Part shown: in pieces, positions 44,999 to 53,411 of the stretch
Layout of the letters: every line of letters starts with the position of its first letter
How positions within the stretch are numbered: position 1 is the first letter of the stretch
DNA from: Cognatundibacterium crateris
GTDB taxonomy: Bacteria > Pseudomonadota > Gammaproteobacteria > Burkholderiales > Burkholderiaceae_D
DNA: 64,000 nucleotides
Reading direction: 5' to 3'
Assembly (NCBI RefSeq): GCF_010078235.1
Contig: NZ_JAABOS010000011.1
Location: 19,278 to 83,277 of the forward strand
Position numbers and translations under genes: made by a program
The notes under the pieces: generated by a model
What the model saw: only the letters and a program-made list of their open reading frames with translations
Told to the model about the DNA's origin: nothing
Databases searched by the model: none

Positions 44999-45043
44999 AT
45001 GTTCGAAAGCGAACTTGTAATTATTCGTTTAGTGATTTATGAT
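44999..45043 (+). promoter_or_regulatory. glpD promoter with overlapping GlpR operator
   Basis: -35 TTGTAA (45015-45020), a 17-base spacer and -10 TATGAT (45038-45043). The operator ATGTTCG-AAAG-CGAACTT (44999-45016) overlaps the -35, so bound GlpR would block polymerase. Confidence 0.75.
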
Positions 45044-45058
45044 CGATTTAAAACAAAT

Positions 45059-45096
45059 AAATTGACTTTTGGTAACACAAATAGAGTCAATTTTTT
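45059..45096 (+). promoter_or_regulatory. Leader hairpin before glpD
   Basis: AAATTGACT (45059-45067) pairs with AGTCAATTT (45085-45093) around a 17-base loop, and the T-run continues to 45096. It lies within the predicted 5' leader and could act as an attenuator or simply stabilise the leader. Confidence 0.45.
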
Positions 45097-45141
45097 GTCT
45101 TTATCTTAATAATTTCCTAATTGCAATGGCGGCCTGGCATC

Positions 45142-46662
45142 ATGGTGAATGATCAACATTACGATTTACTGGTTGTGGGTGGTGGTATCAATGGTGCGGG
45201 TATTGCACGTGATGCTGCCGGACGCGGCTTGCGTGTTTTGCTGTGCGAAAAAGATGACCTGGCCGGGCATACTTCTTCTGCCAGTACCAAACTGATCCAT
45301 GGCGGATTGCGCTATCTCGAATACTATGAATTTGGACTGGTTCGTAAAGCACTGAAAGAGCGCGAAGTTTTGCTGCGCTCAGCACCACATATCATCTGGC
45401 CTTTGCGTTTTGTGATGCCACATGTGCCGCATTTACGTCCGGCGTGGATGATACGTATCGGCCTGTTTTTGTATGACCATCTGAGCCGCCGCGAATTGCT
45501 ACCCGGTTCTTGCGGCGTGAACTTAGATAAGCATCAACTGGGTGCGCCCTTGCAAGACAGCATGCATCAGGGTTTCGTGTATTCCGATGCGTGGGTAGAC
45601 GATGCGCGTCTGGTGGTTTTGAATGCGATGGATGCGCAAGAACGCGGCGCACGCATCATGACGCGCACTAAGCTGCAGTCTGCGCAACGGGAAGCTGGCT
45701 TGTGGCAGGCTACTTTAGTCAAAGACGGACAGACTGAAATCAAAGTTACAGCACGTGCCATTGTGAATGCGGCGGGGCCATGGGCAAGTGAATTATTGCA
45801 CCAGCATTTGCATCAGACGGCGAGAAACGAGGTGCGCCTGGTCAAAGGTAGTCACATCGTCGTCAACAAGATGTTTGATCATGACCATGCGTATATCTTT
45901 CAAAATCCCGACAAACGCATCATCTTTGCTATTCCGTATGAGCAGGAATTTACACTGATAGGTACCACGGATCTGGAATATAAGGGCGATCCGGGCAGCG
46001 TCAACATTTCATCCGATGAAGTCAGCTATTTGTGTGATGCGGCGAACCGCTATTTCAAAAAAAGCATACAAGCGGCGGATGTGTTGTGGACGTATTCCGG
46101 CGTGCGTCCATTGCTGGAACAGGAAGATGCGGCCAACCCTTCAGCCGTGACGCGCGACTATCAGCTGGAGCTGGACGCTGCACATGAGCAGGCACCAATC
46201 TTGTCTGTATTCGGCGGCAAAATTACCACCTTCCGTTACCTGGCAGAGGAGGCGGTCAATCTGCTGGCGCCCGCTTTAGGTATCACTAAACCGGCGTGGA
46301 CAGCCCATGCATCGCTGCCCGGTGGCGATATTCCAGGTGCGGATTTCTCAGGATTTTTTCAGCGTTTTAAAGCGCAATATCCGTGGTTGCCAGCCGCGCT
46401 GGCACAGCGCTATGCACGCAGTTATGGCACCCTCGCTGACCGCATTCTGAGTGAGTGTCATGCACTGTCCGATCTTGGCGAACCATTGAGTCCAGGCTTA
46501 TATGAAGCCGAAGTCAGGTATTTGGCTGAACACGAATGGGCACGCACGACGGACGATATCTTGTGGCGCAGAAGTAAATTAGGTTTGCATGCCACGCCCG
46601 CAACGGTACAGGCTTTGCAGGATAAATTGACGCAATTTTTAACTCAGCTAAAGCAGCCCTAA
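45142..46662 (+). CDS. glpD: Aerobic glycerol-3-phosphate dehydrogenase
   Basis: A 506-residue FAD enzyme. The dinucleotide motif is LLVVGGGINGAGIARDA (residues 9-25), followed by HTSSASTKLIHGGLRYLE, the GlpD/GlpA signature. It oxidises glycerol 3-phosphate to dihydroxyacetone phosphate at the inner membrane and feeds electrons to ubiquinone. The ATG at 45142 is preferred; the upstream TTG at 45121 adds seven residues outside the family. It is first in glpDKF, under the operator described above. Confidence 0.95.
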   Translation: MVNDQHYDLLVVGGGINGAGIARDAAGRGLRVLLCEKDDLAGHTSSASTKLIHGGLRYLEYYEFGLVRKALKEREVLLRSAPHIIWPLRFVMPHVPHLRPAWMIRIGLFLYDHLSRRELLPGSCGVNLDKHQLGAPLQDSMHQGFVYSDAWVDDARLVVLNAMDAQERGARIMTRTKLQSAQREAGLWQATLVKDGQTEIKVTARAIVNAAGPWASELLHQHLHQTARNEVRLVKGSHIVVNKMFDHDHAYIFQNPDKRIIFAIPYEQEFTLIGTTDLEYKGDPGSVNISSDEVSYLCDAANRYFKKSIQAADVLWTYSGVRPLLEQEDAANPSAVTRDYQLELDAAHEQAPILSVFGGKITTFRYLAEEAVNLLAPALGITKPAWTAHASLPGGDIPGADFSGFFQRFKAQYPWLPAALAQRYARSYGTLADRILSECHALSDLGEPLSPGLYEAEVRYLAEHEWARTTDDILWRRSKLGLHATPATVQALQDKLTQFLTQLKQP

Positions 46663-46801
46663 ACCAGCCCTAAAGCAGCACTGGCTGCAGTAATAAATTT
46701 ATTAGGAAATTCGGAAAAATCAGCAGTTAAGCAGTAGTCACAGTTATCACCTTCAGTATTGATTCATTAAAAAAACCTTAGACAAGATGGAGAAGACACC
46801 A

Positions 46802-48301
46802 ATGGATGGAAAGTTTATTCTGGCATTAGATCAAGGCACGACCAGTTCGCGCGCAGTCTTGTTTGACCGTACCGGCAGCGTGGTAGCGGTCGCGCAAAAA
46901 GAGTTCCAACAGATTTATCCGCAACCAGGTTGGGTTGAACATGATCCTCAGGAAATCTGGTCAACCCAGGCGGGTGTCGCTGCAGAAGCGGTCGCGCATG
47001 CCGGTTTGGCGGGTGGTTCTATTGCTGCCATCGGCATTACGAATCAACGTGAAACCACGATAGTCTGGGATAGAGAAACTGGCCGTCCTTTGTATAACGC
47101 GATCGTCTGGCAAGACCGTCGTACCGCGGAATTTTGCGACAAGTTAAAGGCACAAGGTCTGGAAGAAAAATTCCGTTCCAAAACGGGTTTGCCGATAGAT
47201 TCGTATTTTTCTGCGACTAAAATTTGCTGGATTTTAGAACATGTTGCTGGTGCACGTGAACTTGCGAATCAAGGCAGGTTAGCCTTCGGCACAGTGGATA
47301 CCTGGCTGGTTTGGAATTTCTCGCAACAGGCATTGCACGTCACCGATGTGACCAATGCATCGCGCACCATGTTGTTCAATATTCATACTTTGGAGTGGGA
47401 CCAGGAGCTGCTCGACATACTGAATATTCCGCGCAGCATGTTGCCTGACGTGCGCTCTTGTTCTGAAGTCTATGGCAAAACTAAAACCACTTTGTTCGCA
47501 TCAGAAATCCCGTTGGCGGGTATCGCCGGTGATCAGCATGCTGCTTTATTCGGACAAATGTGTGTTGAACCTGGCATGGTTAAAAACACCTATGGCACCG
47601 GTTGTTTCCTGGTCATGAATACGGGTGAAAAACCTATCGAATCAAAAAATAATCTGGTCACCACCATTGCCTGGAAAATCGGCAATCAAGTGCACTACGC
47701 TTTAGAAGGCAGCATCTTTATCGGCGGCGCCGTGGTGCAATGGCTGCGTGATGGTCTGGGTATCATCCGTAGTGCTTCAGAAATAGAAGCATTAGCGAAA
47801 AGTGTTCCACACAGCGACGGTGTGTATCTGGTTCCGGCCTTCGCTGGTCTGGGTGCACCACATTGGAACCCGCGGGCGCGCGGCACTATGTTCGGTGTCA
47901 CACGCGGCACCAGTTCTGCGCATATCGCACGTGCTGCGCTTGATAGTATTGCCTATCAATCTGTCGATGTATTGAAAGCGATGGAAGCCGATTTGGATGG
48001 TCGCATTGCTGAACTGCGTGTTGACGGTGGAGCGGTCGCGAATAATCTGCTGATGCAATTTCAGTCCGATATGTTGGGCGTCGATGTCGTACGTCCGCAA
48101 ATCACAGAAACCACAGCGCTGGGCGCGGCCTATCTGGCTGGACTGGCTGTCGGTTACTGGAAAGATCTCAGCGAAATCCAGAGTCAGTGGAAATTAGACC
48201 AGCGCTTTAAGCCTGCGATGCCGCAAGCAGAAGTCCAGGCTTGCATGAAGGGGTGGCAGCGTGCGGTCAATGCCAGCAAAGCCTGGGCAGACGAAATCTG
48301 A
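46802..48301 (+). CDS. glpK: Glycerol kinase
   Basis: A 499-residue FGGY kinase, normal family length. [15 protein letters not shown] (residues 7-21) is the phosphate-binding start. GITNQRET and the glycerol-contact [10 protein letters not shown] (about 97) follow, then [14 protein letters not shown] (about 239) and the C-terminal [14 protein letters not shown]. It phosphorylates glycerol entering by GlpF. GGAGAAG 8 bases before the ATG at 46802 marks the start over 46787. It lies 139 bases after glpD. Confidence 0.96.
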   Translation: MDGKFILALDQGTTSSRAVLFDRTGSVVAVAQKEFQQIYPQPGWVEHDPQEIWSTQAGVAAEAVAHAGLAGGSIAAIGITNQRETTIVWDRETGRPLYNAIVWQDRRTAEFCDKLKAQGLEEKFRSKTGLPIDSYFSATKICWILEHVAGARELANQGRLAFGTVDTWLVWNFSQQALHVTDVTNASRTMLFNIHTLEWDQELLDILNIPRSMLPDVRSCSEVYGKTKTTLFASEIPLAGIAGDQHAALFGQMCVEPGMVKNTYGTGCFLVMNTGEKPIESKNNLVTTIAWKIGNQVHYALEGSIFIGGAVVQWLRDGLGIIRSASEIEALAKSVPHSDGVYLVPAFAGLGAPHWNPRARGTMFGVTRGTSSAHIARAALDSIAYQSVDVLKAMEADLDGRIAELRVDGGAVANNLLMQFQSDMLGVDVVRPQITETTALGAAYLAGLAVGYWKDLSEIQSQWKLDQRFKPAMPQAEVQACMKGWQRAVNASKAWADEI

Positions 48302-48386
48302 ACAAGAAAGTGTCAACGCTGCGATCTATGCCGCATCAGCATAGTGACTGCGCTGGCTCACTTTCAAATATAAAAAAGAGTGGAAA

Positions 48387-49094
48387 ATGAATCCTTTATT
48401 TGCTGAATTTATCGGCACCGCCATGTTGGTTTTATTGGGAAATGGTGTTGTCGCTAATGTGATTTTGAATAAAACCAAGGGCTTTAACAGCGGTTTGGTG
48501 GTGATTGCTTTAGGTTGGGCGATGGCTGTTTTTGTCGCGGTATTTTGTACAGCGGCAGCAAGTGGCGGGCATTTGAATCCGGTGGTGACGATTGCCCTGG
48601 CAGTCGCCGATAAGTTCTCGTGGGCGCTGGTGCCTGGCTATATCCTGGCGCAGATGGCGGGCGGCATGATGGGTGCGTTTCTGGTGTGGGTGGTGTACTA
48701 CCGGCATTTCGCTGAGACTGCGTGTCAGGATACCAAGCTTGCCGTATTCTGCACCGGTCCGGCGATACGTGGCGCGTTTGGAAATCTGGCCTCTGAAGCC
48801 ATCGCGACCTTTGTCCTGGTGTATGCGGTACTGAATATGGCAGCGCCTAAAGTGGGTCTGGGCGCGATGAATGCCTTGCCAGTTGGCTTATTGGTGTTGG
48901 GGATAGGTGTTTCTCTCGGTGGTACGACCGGGTATGCAATGAGTCCGGCACGCGATCTGGGGCCGCGCATTATGCATGCGATTTTGCCTATACCTGGTAA
49001 GCGCGACAGTGACTGGAAATATGCATGGGTGCCGGTCATTGGCCCCTTGCTGGGCGGGGTGGCTGCAGCCTTGTTATTTACGCTTACTGCATAA
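48387..49094 (+). CDS. glpF: Aquaglyceroporin (MIP family glycerol facilitator), altered NPA boxes
   Basis: A 235-residue channel with six helices and two half-helices. The first NPA box reads N64-P65-V66 (GHLNPVVTIAL). The second reads S186-P187-A188 with R189-D190 (MSPARDLGPR); the Arg and Asp are those of glycerol facilitators. It should admit glycerol for GlpK. NPA variants occur in the family, but having both boxes changed is unusual. It is last in glpDKF and is followed by a strong terminator. Confidence 0.92.
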   Translation: MNPLFAEFIGTAMLVLLGNGVVANVILNKTKGFNSGLVVIALGWAMAVFVAVFCTAAASGGHLNPVVTIALAVADKFSWALVPGYILAQMAGGMMGAFLVWVVYYRHFAETACQDTKLAVFCTGPAIRGAFGNLASEAIATFVLVYAVLNMAAPKVGLGAMNALPVGLLVLGIGVSLGGTTGYAMSPARDLGPRIMHAILPIPGKRDSDWKYAWVPVIGPLLGGVAAALLFTLTA

Positions 49095-49157
49095 CTCAGC
49101 GTCAGCACGCATCACTTTCGGAGATTTAGCGAGCTGTGAACCTTAGCTGAACAAAGC

Positions 49158-49206
49158 ACCCTGCTGTGCGCGCCAGAGATGGCCGCGTAGCAGGGTTTGT
49201 TTTTTT
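49158..49206 (+). terminator. Rho-independent terminator of glpDKF
   Basis: ACCCTGCT (49158-49165) pairs with AGCAGGGT (49189-49196), with inner GCG/CGC pairs. TTGTTTTTTT follows to 49206. Confidence 0.88.
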
Positions 49207-49228
49207 GCGCGCTGGTTTTGCCTGATGT

Positions 49229-49510
49229 TTAAAGAACCACTTTGACCATAGGGTGACCGGACAAGTCGCGATACAGATTGTCGAGCTGATCACGACTGGT
49301 GGCCCAGACGGTGACTGTCAGTGACAGGTAGGTGCCCTTGCTGGATGGACGCATATCCATTTTCCCGGCATGGAAGCTAGGATCATGCAAAGTGACGACT
49401 TCGACCATGGTCTGGGCAAAGGCATCATGCATAGCGCCCATGATCTTGATCGGGAATTCGCTCGGATACTCGATCAGACTTTGTTCTGGCGGGATAGGTT
49501 TCATTTCCAT
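49229..49510 (-). CDS. ybeD: YbeD family (DUF493) protein
   Basis: A 93-residue protein with the DUF493 pattern: LIEYPSEFPIKIMG (12-25), MVEVVTLHDPSF and YLSLTVTVWATSRDQLDNLY. E. coli YbeD is an ACT-like fold next to lipB and is of unknown function. It is 77 bases from dat in the same direction. In related genomes lipB comes next; here the glp block intervenes. Confidence 0.92.
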   Translation of the reverse strand: MEMKPIPPEQSLIEYPSEFPIKIMGAMHDAFAQTMVEVVTLHDPSFHAGKMDMRPSSKGTYLSLTVTVWATSRDQLDNLYRDLSGHPMVKVVL

Positions 49511-49586
49511 GATTTTTCCATTCTCTGAGTGGTATGCCGTACTGCGCTGCAGGCATCCACACAGAGTCAGGAGGGATGGCAGCCGT

Positions 49587-50432
49587 TCAGGCAGCTTTGG
49601 CTAATTGATAAGCCGCATACAATTGTTGGTATATGGGGCCGGGTAAGCCATTTCCAATAGTCTGCTCGTCCAGCTTCACAACTGCAAGCACTTCTTTGGT
49701 CGCCGATGACAACATGATTTCATCGGCAGCGAACACCTCGGCGCGCCTGATGCGGCGCATTTCAAACGGTATGCTGAGTTGTGCACAGAGTTCCTCTATC
49801 AAAGCATAGCGTATGCCTTCCAGGATCAAGTGATCCTTAGGCGGTCCCATCAGTACACCGTCTTTGACTATCCATACATTGGACGCCGACGCTTCGCTCA
49901 GATAGTCATCGCGGAATTGTATGCTTTCTGCGACCTGATGTTCCGCTGCGTTCTGTGCCGCCAGTACATTACCGAGCAAGGAAATCGACTTGATTTCGCA
50001 ATGCAGCCAGCGCCGGTCTTCCATGGATACACACGCCACACCATGCTCACGCGCAGCCGGAGTTGGCAATACGATGGGGTTGGTCATGATGAATACGGTA
50101 GGCGTCACTTCTTTTGGAAACGCATGGGCACGGCGCGCGACACCGCGGGTCACCTGCAGGTAGACCATCTGATCATCCGCTTCATGCGCATCCATCACTT
50201 GTCGTATGCGCTGCAGCCATTCTTCTTTGTTATGCGGATTCGGAATACCTATCGCTTCCAGACTACGGAACAGGCGCGCCAGATGCTGATCGGCACGGAA
50301 CATGCGGCGCTGGTAAACCGGGATCACTTCGTAAATACCGTCACCGAAAATAAAACCGCGGTCGAGTACAGGTATGTGGGCTGCGGACAATGGCGTCATA
50401 GCGCCATTAAGGTATACGAGTGGGTCATTCAT
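49587..50432 (-). CDS. dat: Class IV aminotransferase, likely D-amino acid transaminase
   Basis: A 281-residue fold-type IV PLP enzyme. VLDRGFIFGDGIYEVIPVY (22-40) is the Dat-like start, K148 (CEIKSISLLGNV) binds PLP, and EASASNVWIVKDGVL follows. It probably makes D-glutamate or D-alanine for peptidoglycan, which suits the neighbouring dacA. Branched-chain aminotransferase or 4-amino-4-deoxychorismate lyase are less likely. The ATG at 50432 is chosen; a GTG at 50462 is possible. Confidence 0.87.
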   Translation of the reverse strand: MNDPLVYLNGAMTPLSAAHIPVLDRGFIFGDGIYEVIPVYQRRMFRADQHLARLFRSLEAIGIPNPHNKEEWLQRIRQVMDAHEADDQMVYLQVTRGVARRAHAFPKEVTPTVFIMTNPIVLPTPAAREHGVACVSMEDRRWLHCEIKSISLLGNVLAAQNAAEHQVAESIQFRDDYLSEASASNVWIVKDGVLMGPPKDHLILEGIRYALIEELCAQLSIPFEMRRIRRAEVFAADEIMLSSATKEVLAVVKLDEQTIGNGLPGPIYQQLYAAYQLAKAA

Positions 50433-50507
50433 GATGGAATTAGTGTCTGGGATTAGGAGCACTAATTCTTACATGTTTGCGCTTGTTAATTTATGCAAAT
50501 ATCGCAT

Positions 50508-50546
50508 AAAAAGTGCCAGTTCAAACTAAGCATGAACAGGCACTTT
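50508..50546 (-). terminator. Terminator of the small lipoprotein gene
   Basis: On the minus strand AAAGTGCC-T-GTTCA pairs with TGAAC-T-GGCACTTT with one T-T mismatch (50510-50523 with 533-546), then a T-run. It lies about 90 bases past the stop. Confidence 0.85.
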
Positions 50547-50637
50547 CCGCTACAACAGGTTTTTTATGATAACGATGCGGTGCCTGTAATGCCCTTTACT
50601 AGCCACGCCTTACCACAAACTAAATATCGCTTTTTAT

Positions 50638-50853
50638 TCAGCCCTTTTGCCCGCTTACGATTGCTCCACGTTTCAAGTCTTCAGCTTGGGAAGGCGTCAG
50701 AGTTTGAATTTGCCTATTCCGCTGACGAATATTACTGCCAGTAACATAATCAGCTTCGTCTGCAATGGTTTTACTCTCGTTGGCTGCTTGATTTTCAAGA
50801 CTGCTACAAGCAGACAGTGTGCATACTGTTAAAAGTCCCAAAAGCACTTTCAT
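50638..50853 (-). CDS. Small predicted lipoprotein
   Basis: A 71-residue protein. The lipobox LSAC gives a lipidated Cys at residue 16, after the signal MKVLLGLLTVCT. The mature part is about 55 residues, polar (SSLENQAANESKTIADEADY) and Gln/Arg-rich (SNIRQRNRQIQTL). AAGGAG precedes the ATG. It lies between dat and dacA, both minus strand, and has its own terminator. Family and function are unknown. Confidence 0.8.
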   Translation of the reverse strand: MKVLLGLLTVCTLSACSSLENQAANESKTIADEADYVTGSNIRQRNRQIQTLTPSQAEDLKRGAIVSGQKG

Positions 50854-51001
50854 GGTGTCTCCTTCATTGCAAGGTAAGTCAGTGTAAAAAATATCTGAGC
50901 TTAGACTGGGTTGGTATAAGAGCAATCATTAGCTTCGAAGAATAATAGTGTAAATTGCAATTATTGTGTTGCGGAAATTAAAATATTTCTTTTTTTTATA
51001 C

Positions 51002-51034
51002 AAAAAAAAGCCAGAGCATACTCACTCTGGCTTT
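51002..51034 (-). terminator. Rho-independent terminator of dacA
   Basis: AAAGCCAGAG (51007-51016) pairs with CTCTGGCTTT (51025-51034). The A-run at 51002-51009 is the minus-strand T-tail. Confidence 0.92.
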
Positions 51035-51052
51035 AAGCGAAACCGAATTATT

Positions 51053-52210
51053 TTATTTCAGCATCAGGCGTATCGAATCCCAGGCGCGGCCAAATATGCT
51101 GGCCTGATCCACTTTTTCCAGCGCCTGTACCGGGAATTCGGCAACGGCTTTACCGTCTAACATCATCTTCACGGTACCGACTTTGCTGTATTGAGCTATC
51201 GGTGCCACCAGCGGATCTTTTCTTTCCAGCGCAGGTTTCAGATTGGCCGCCGCACCTTTAGGCAGGGTCACATACAAATCGCGGTCAAAACCGATCTTGA
51301 CTGTGGCCTGATTGCCTTTCCAGACTTCCGGGGTCTGGATCGCCTGACCTTTGGCATACAGTTTGATCGTATCGAAATTCAGATAGCCCCAGTTCAGCAG
51401 CTTCAGACTTTCCTGCGCACGTACCTGATCGCTGGCGGTACCGGTCACTACCGAAATCAGACGACGCTGACCACTGCCATTCGGACGCGATGCCGAAGAA
51501 ATCAGGCAATAGCCAGCTGCTTCGGTATGGCCAGTTTTCATGCCGTCTACGGTCGGGTCCAGCCATAACAAACGGTTGCGGTTAGGTTGGGTGATTTTGT
51601 TATACGTGTAGCTCTTGGTGCTGTAATAGGTTTTATAGTATTCAGGGTGATCGGTGATCAGGCGGTTTGCCAGGGTAGACAAATCACGTGCAGTCGCGAA
51701 ATTGTCCGGGCTGGGCAGACCATGCGGATTAGCATAGCGGCTGTTTTTCATGCCCAGACGTTCTGCTTCGCGATTCATTTGCACCACGAAGGCCTCTTCA
51801 CTACCGGCCACGGCTTCAGCCAGCGCGACAGCAGCATCATTACCAGACTGAACGATCAGGCCATACAGCAATTCATTAATGGTGACTGGCTTGTTCGGCT
51901 CAATAAACATTTTTGAACTGCTGGCATCCACCTTCCAGGCACGGGTCGATACATTGACCGTCTGGTTCAGATCCAGCTTTTTTTCTTTTAATGCAGAAAA
52001 CACCAGATAGGCGGTCATGATCTTGGTCAGCGAGGCGGGTTCTATACGCAGATCAGGATCTTGCGCAGCGATAACCTGATTGCTGGTAGCATCAAACAGC
52101 AGCCAGGATTTGGCTGCAATGCTTGGAGCAGGGAGTGTTTGTGCCATCGCAGCAGACAGCGTCAGCAGCGAGGCAGCAACAGTAGCGAGAAATTTTTTCA
52201 TGGGTGACAT
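51053..52210 (-). CDS. dacA: D-alanyl-D-alanine carboxypeptidase (PBP5/6 type)
   Basis: A 385-residue S11 peptidase. A signal peptide (about 4-23, AMAQ) leads to S60-L-T-K63, the S122-G-N motif and K225-T-G. The C-terminal PBP5 beta domain (about 275-365) and the amphipathic end helix (IFGRAWDSIRLMLK) anchor it to the inner membrane. It trims pentapeptides in the periplasm. The start is either 52210 or 52201 (MKKF); neither has a clear ribosome-binding site. Confidence 0.94.
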   Translation of the reverse strand: MSPMKKFLATVAASLLTLSAAMAQTLPAPSIAAKSWLLFDATSNQVIAAQDPDLRIEPASLTKIMTAYLVFSALKEKKLDLNQTVNVSTRAWKVDASSSKMFIEPNKPVTINELLYGLIVQSGNDAAVALAEAVAGSEEAFVVQMNREAERLGMKNSRYANPHGLPSPDNFATARDLSTLANRLITDHPEYYKTYYSTKSYTYNKITQPNRNRLLWLDPTVDGMKTGHTEAAGYCLISSASRPNGSGQRRLISVVTGTASDQVRAQESLKLLNWGYLNFDTIKLYAKGQAIQTPEVWKGNQATVKIGFDRDLYVTLPKGAAANLKPALERKDPLVAPIAQYSKVGTVKMMLDGKAVAEFPVQALEKVDQASIFGRAWDSIRLMLK

Positions 52211-52235
52211 TGATCAAACGAGGTGAAACAGATCG

Positions 52236-52874
52236 TCATGCCTTATCCCACAGACTGGTGACCAGCTGTTTGATATGGTGCAGACGACGATGGAAAAAAT
52301 GATCGGCACCGGGTATTACGGTGACCGGAATATCTTGCGGGCGCAGCCAGTCCAGTACGGCGGACAGAGGAATGGTGTCGTCCAGCTCGCCATGTACCAA
52401 GATGGTATTCGATGGGATCTCAGGCATCTCCCATTTACCGGCGGCGGCACCGATCAGCACCAGCCTTTGCGCTGCGCGGTCCTGCGTTTGCAAGCGCTGT
52501 TGCAGGCGGGCCTGTACGAAGGTGCCAAATGAAAAACCGGCCAGTGCCAGTGGCAGATCGGGATAACGTTGCCGCATATGTTGCAACAACAGCTCCATAT
52601 CGTCGGTTTCACCGATGCCGGCATCGTAGCTGCCGCCAGACTGACCGACGCCACGGAAGTTCATGCGTACAGCGGCATAGCCGAGGCCGGTAAAGGTGCG
52701 CGCCAGGGTTTGCGCGACCTTGTTATCCATGGTGCCGCCGTAGAGCGGATGCGGATGCGCAACCAGTGCCAGTCCGCGTGGAGAGGTCTGCAACTCAGGA
52801 TCGGGTAAATCGAGTGCGCATTGTAATTGGCCGGCCGAGCCGGCAATCAGGAAGTGTTCAGTTTGAGCGTTCAT
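52236..52874 (-). CDS. Cytoplasmic alpha/beta hydrolase
   Basis: A 212-residue protein. AHPHPLYGGTMDNKV (39-53), the conserved NFRGVGQSGG (72-81) and the nucleophile S115 in AGFSFGTF define the CocE/dienelactone-like 'alpha/beta hydrolase' branch common in proteobacteria. The likely acid is in VHGELDDTIP (about 163) and His in GADHFFHRR (about 191). Substrate is unknown. It is the gene before dacA in the same direction, 25 bases away, possibly one transcript. Confidence 0.85.
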   Translation of the reverse strand: MNAQTEHFLIAGSAGQLQCALDLPDPELQTSPRGLALVAHPHPLYGGTMDNKVAQTLARTFTGLGYAAVRMNFRGVGQSGGSYDAGIGETDDMELLLQHMRQRYPDLPLALAGFSFGTFVQARLQQRLQTQDRAAQRLVLIGAAAGKWEMPEIPSNTILVHGELDDTIPLSAVLDWLRPQDIPVTVIPGADHFFHRRLHHIKQLVTSLWDKA

Positions 52875-52945
52875 GCCTAGGACTATCAGTACAAGCAGCG
52901 TAATCAGGCTGAGCTCTGCGTGTACGCACCAGCCTGGTGGTTCAA

Positions 52946-53272
52946 TCAGGTATTCGGAAGTTTGAGGCGTTCGACTACGCCGCCGCCTATCAGGTCGACA
53001 TCAATGATTTCATCGATATCGCTTTGGTCCACAAAGGTGTACCAGGTTCCCTGTGGATAGACCACCAGGACCGGCCCTTCTTCGCAGCGATCGAGGCAGC
53101 CGGCTTTGTTGAAGCGGATTTTGCCGTGACCATTCATGTCCAGCTGCTTAATGCGGCGCTTGGCATGTTCCTGCGCAGCCTGCGCACCGCGCTCCATGCA
53201 GCATGGGCGACCATCTTCGCGTTGATTCATGCAAAAGAAAACATGTTTTTGAAAGTAGAGTGGTTCGGACAT
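52946..53272 (-). CDS. Thioredoxin-like 2Fe-2S ferredoxin
   Basis: A 108-residue protein. C14, C24 (or C25), C59 and C63 (FFCMNQREDGRPCC, KAGCLDRCEEGP) form the 2Fe-2S pattern of the (2Fe-2S) ferredoxin domain family. It likely passes electrons to an unknown partner. It lies 71 bases upstream of the hydrolase, in the same direction. Confidence 0.88.
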   Translation of the reverse strand: MSEPLYFQKHVFFCMNQREDGRPCCMERGAQAAQEHAKRRIKQLDMNGHGKIRFNKAGCLDRCEEGPVLVVYPQGTWYTFVDQSDIDEIIDVDLIGGGVVERLKLPNT

Positions 53273-53411
53273 GATATGAAATTTCGGATATTGAGTGATA
53301 TCGGATGCCAGGCAAACGACGCAAAGTCATCGCACTGAGCTGGCATCTGAAACGGATTCCACGGCAGCAGGCGATTTTGCAAAAGCCCTATGATACTGCA
53401 AATGCCGGGTA

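Larger units (their letters stand above)
44365..45141. other. 777-bp glpR-glpD divergent region
   Basis: It holds both GlpR operators, two dispersed palindromic repeats and the glpD promoter. Short ORFs through it follow the repeats and are not real genes. Confidence 0.75.
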
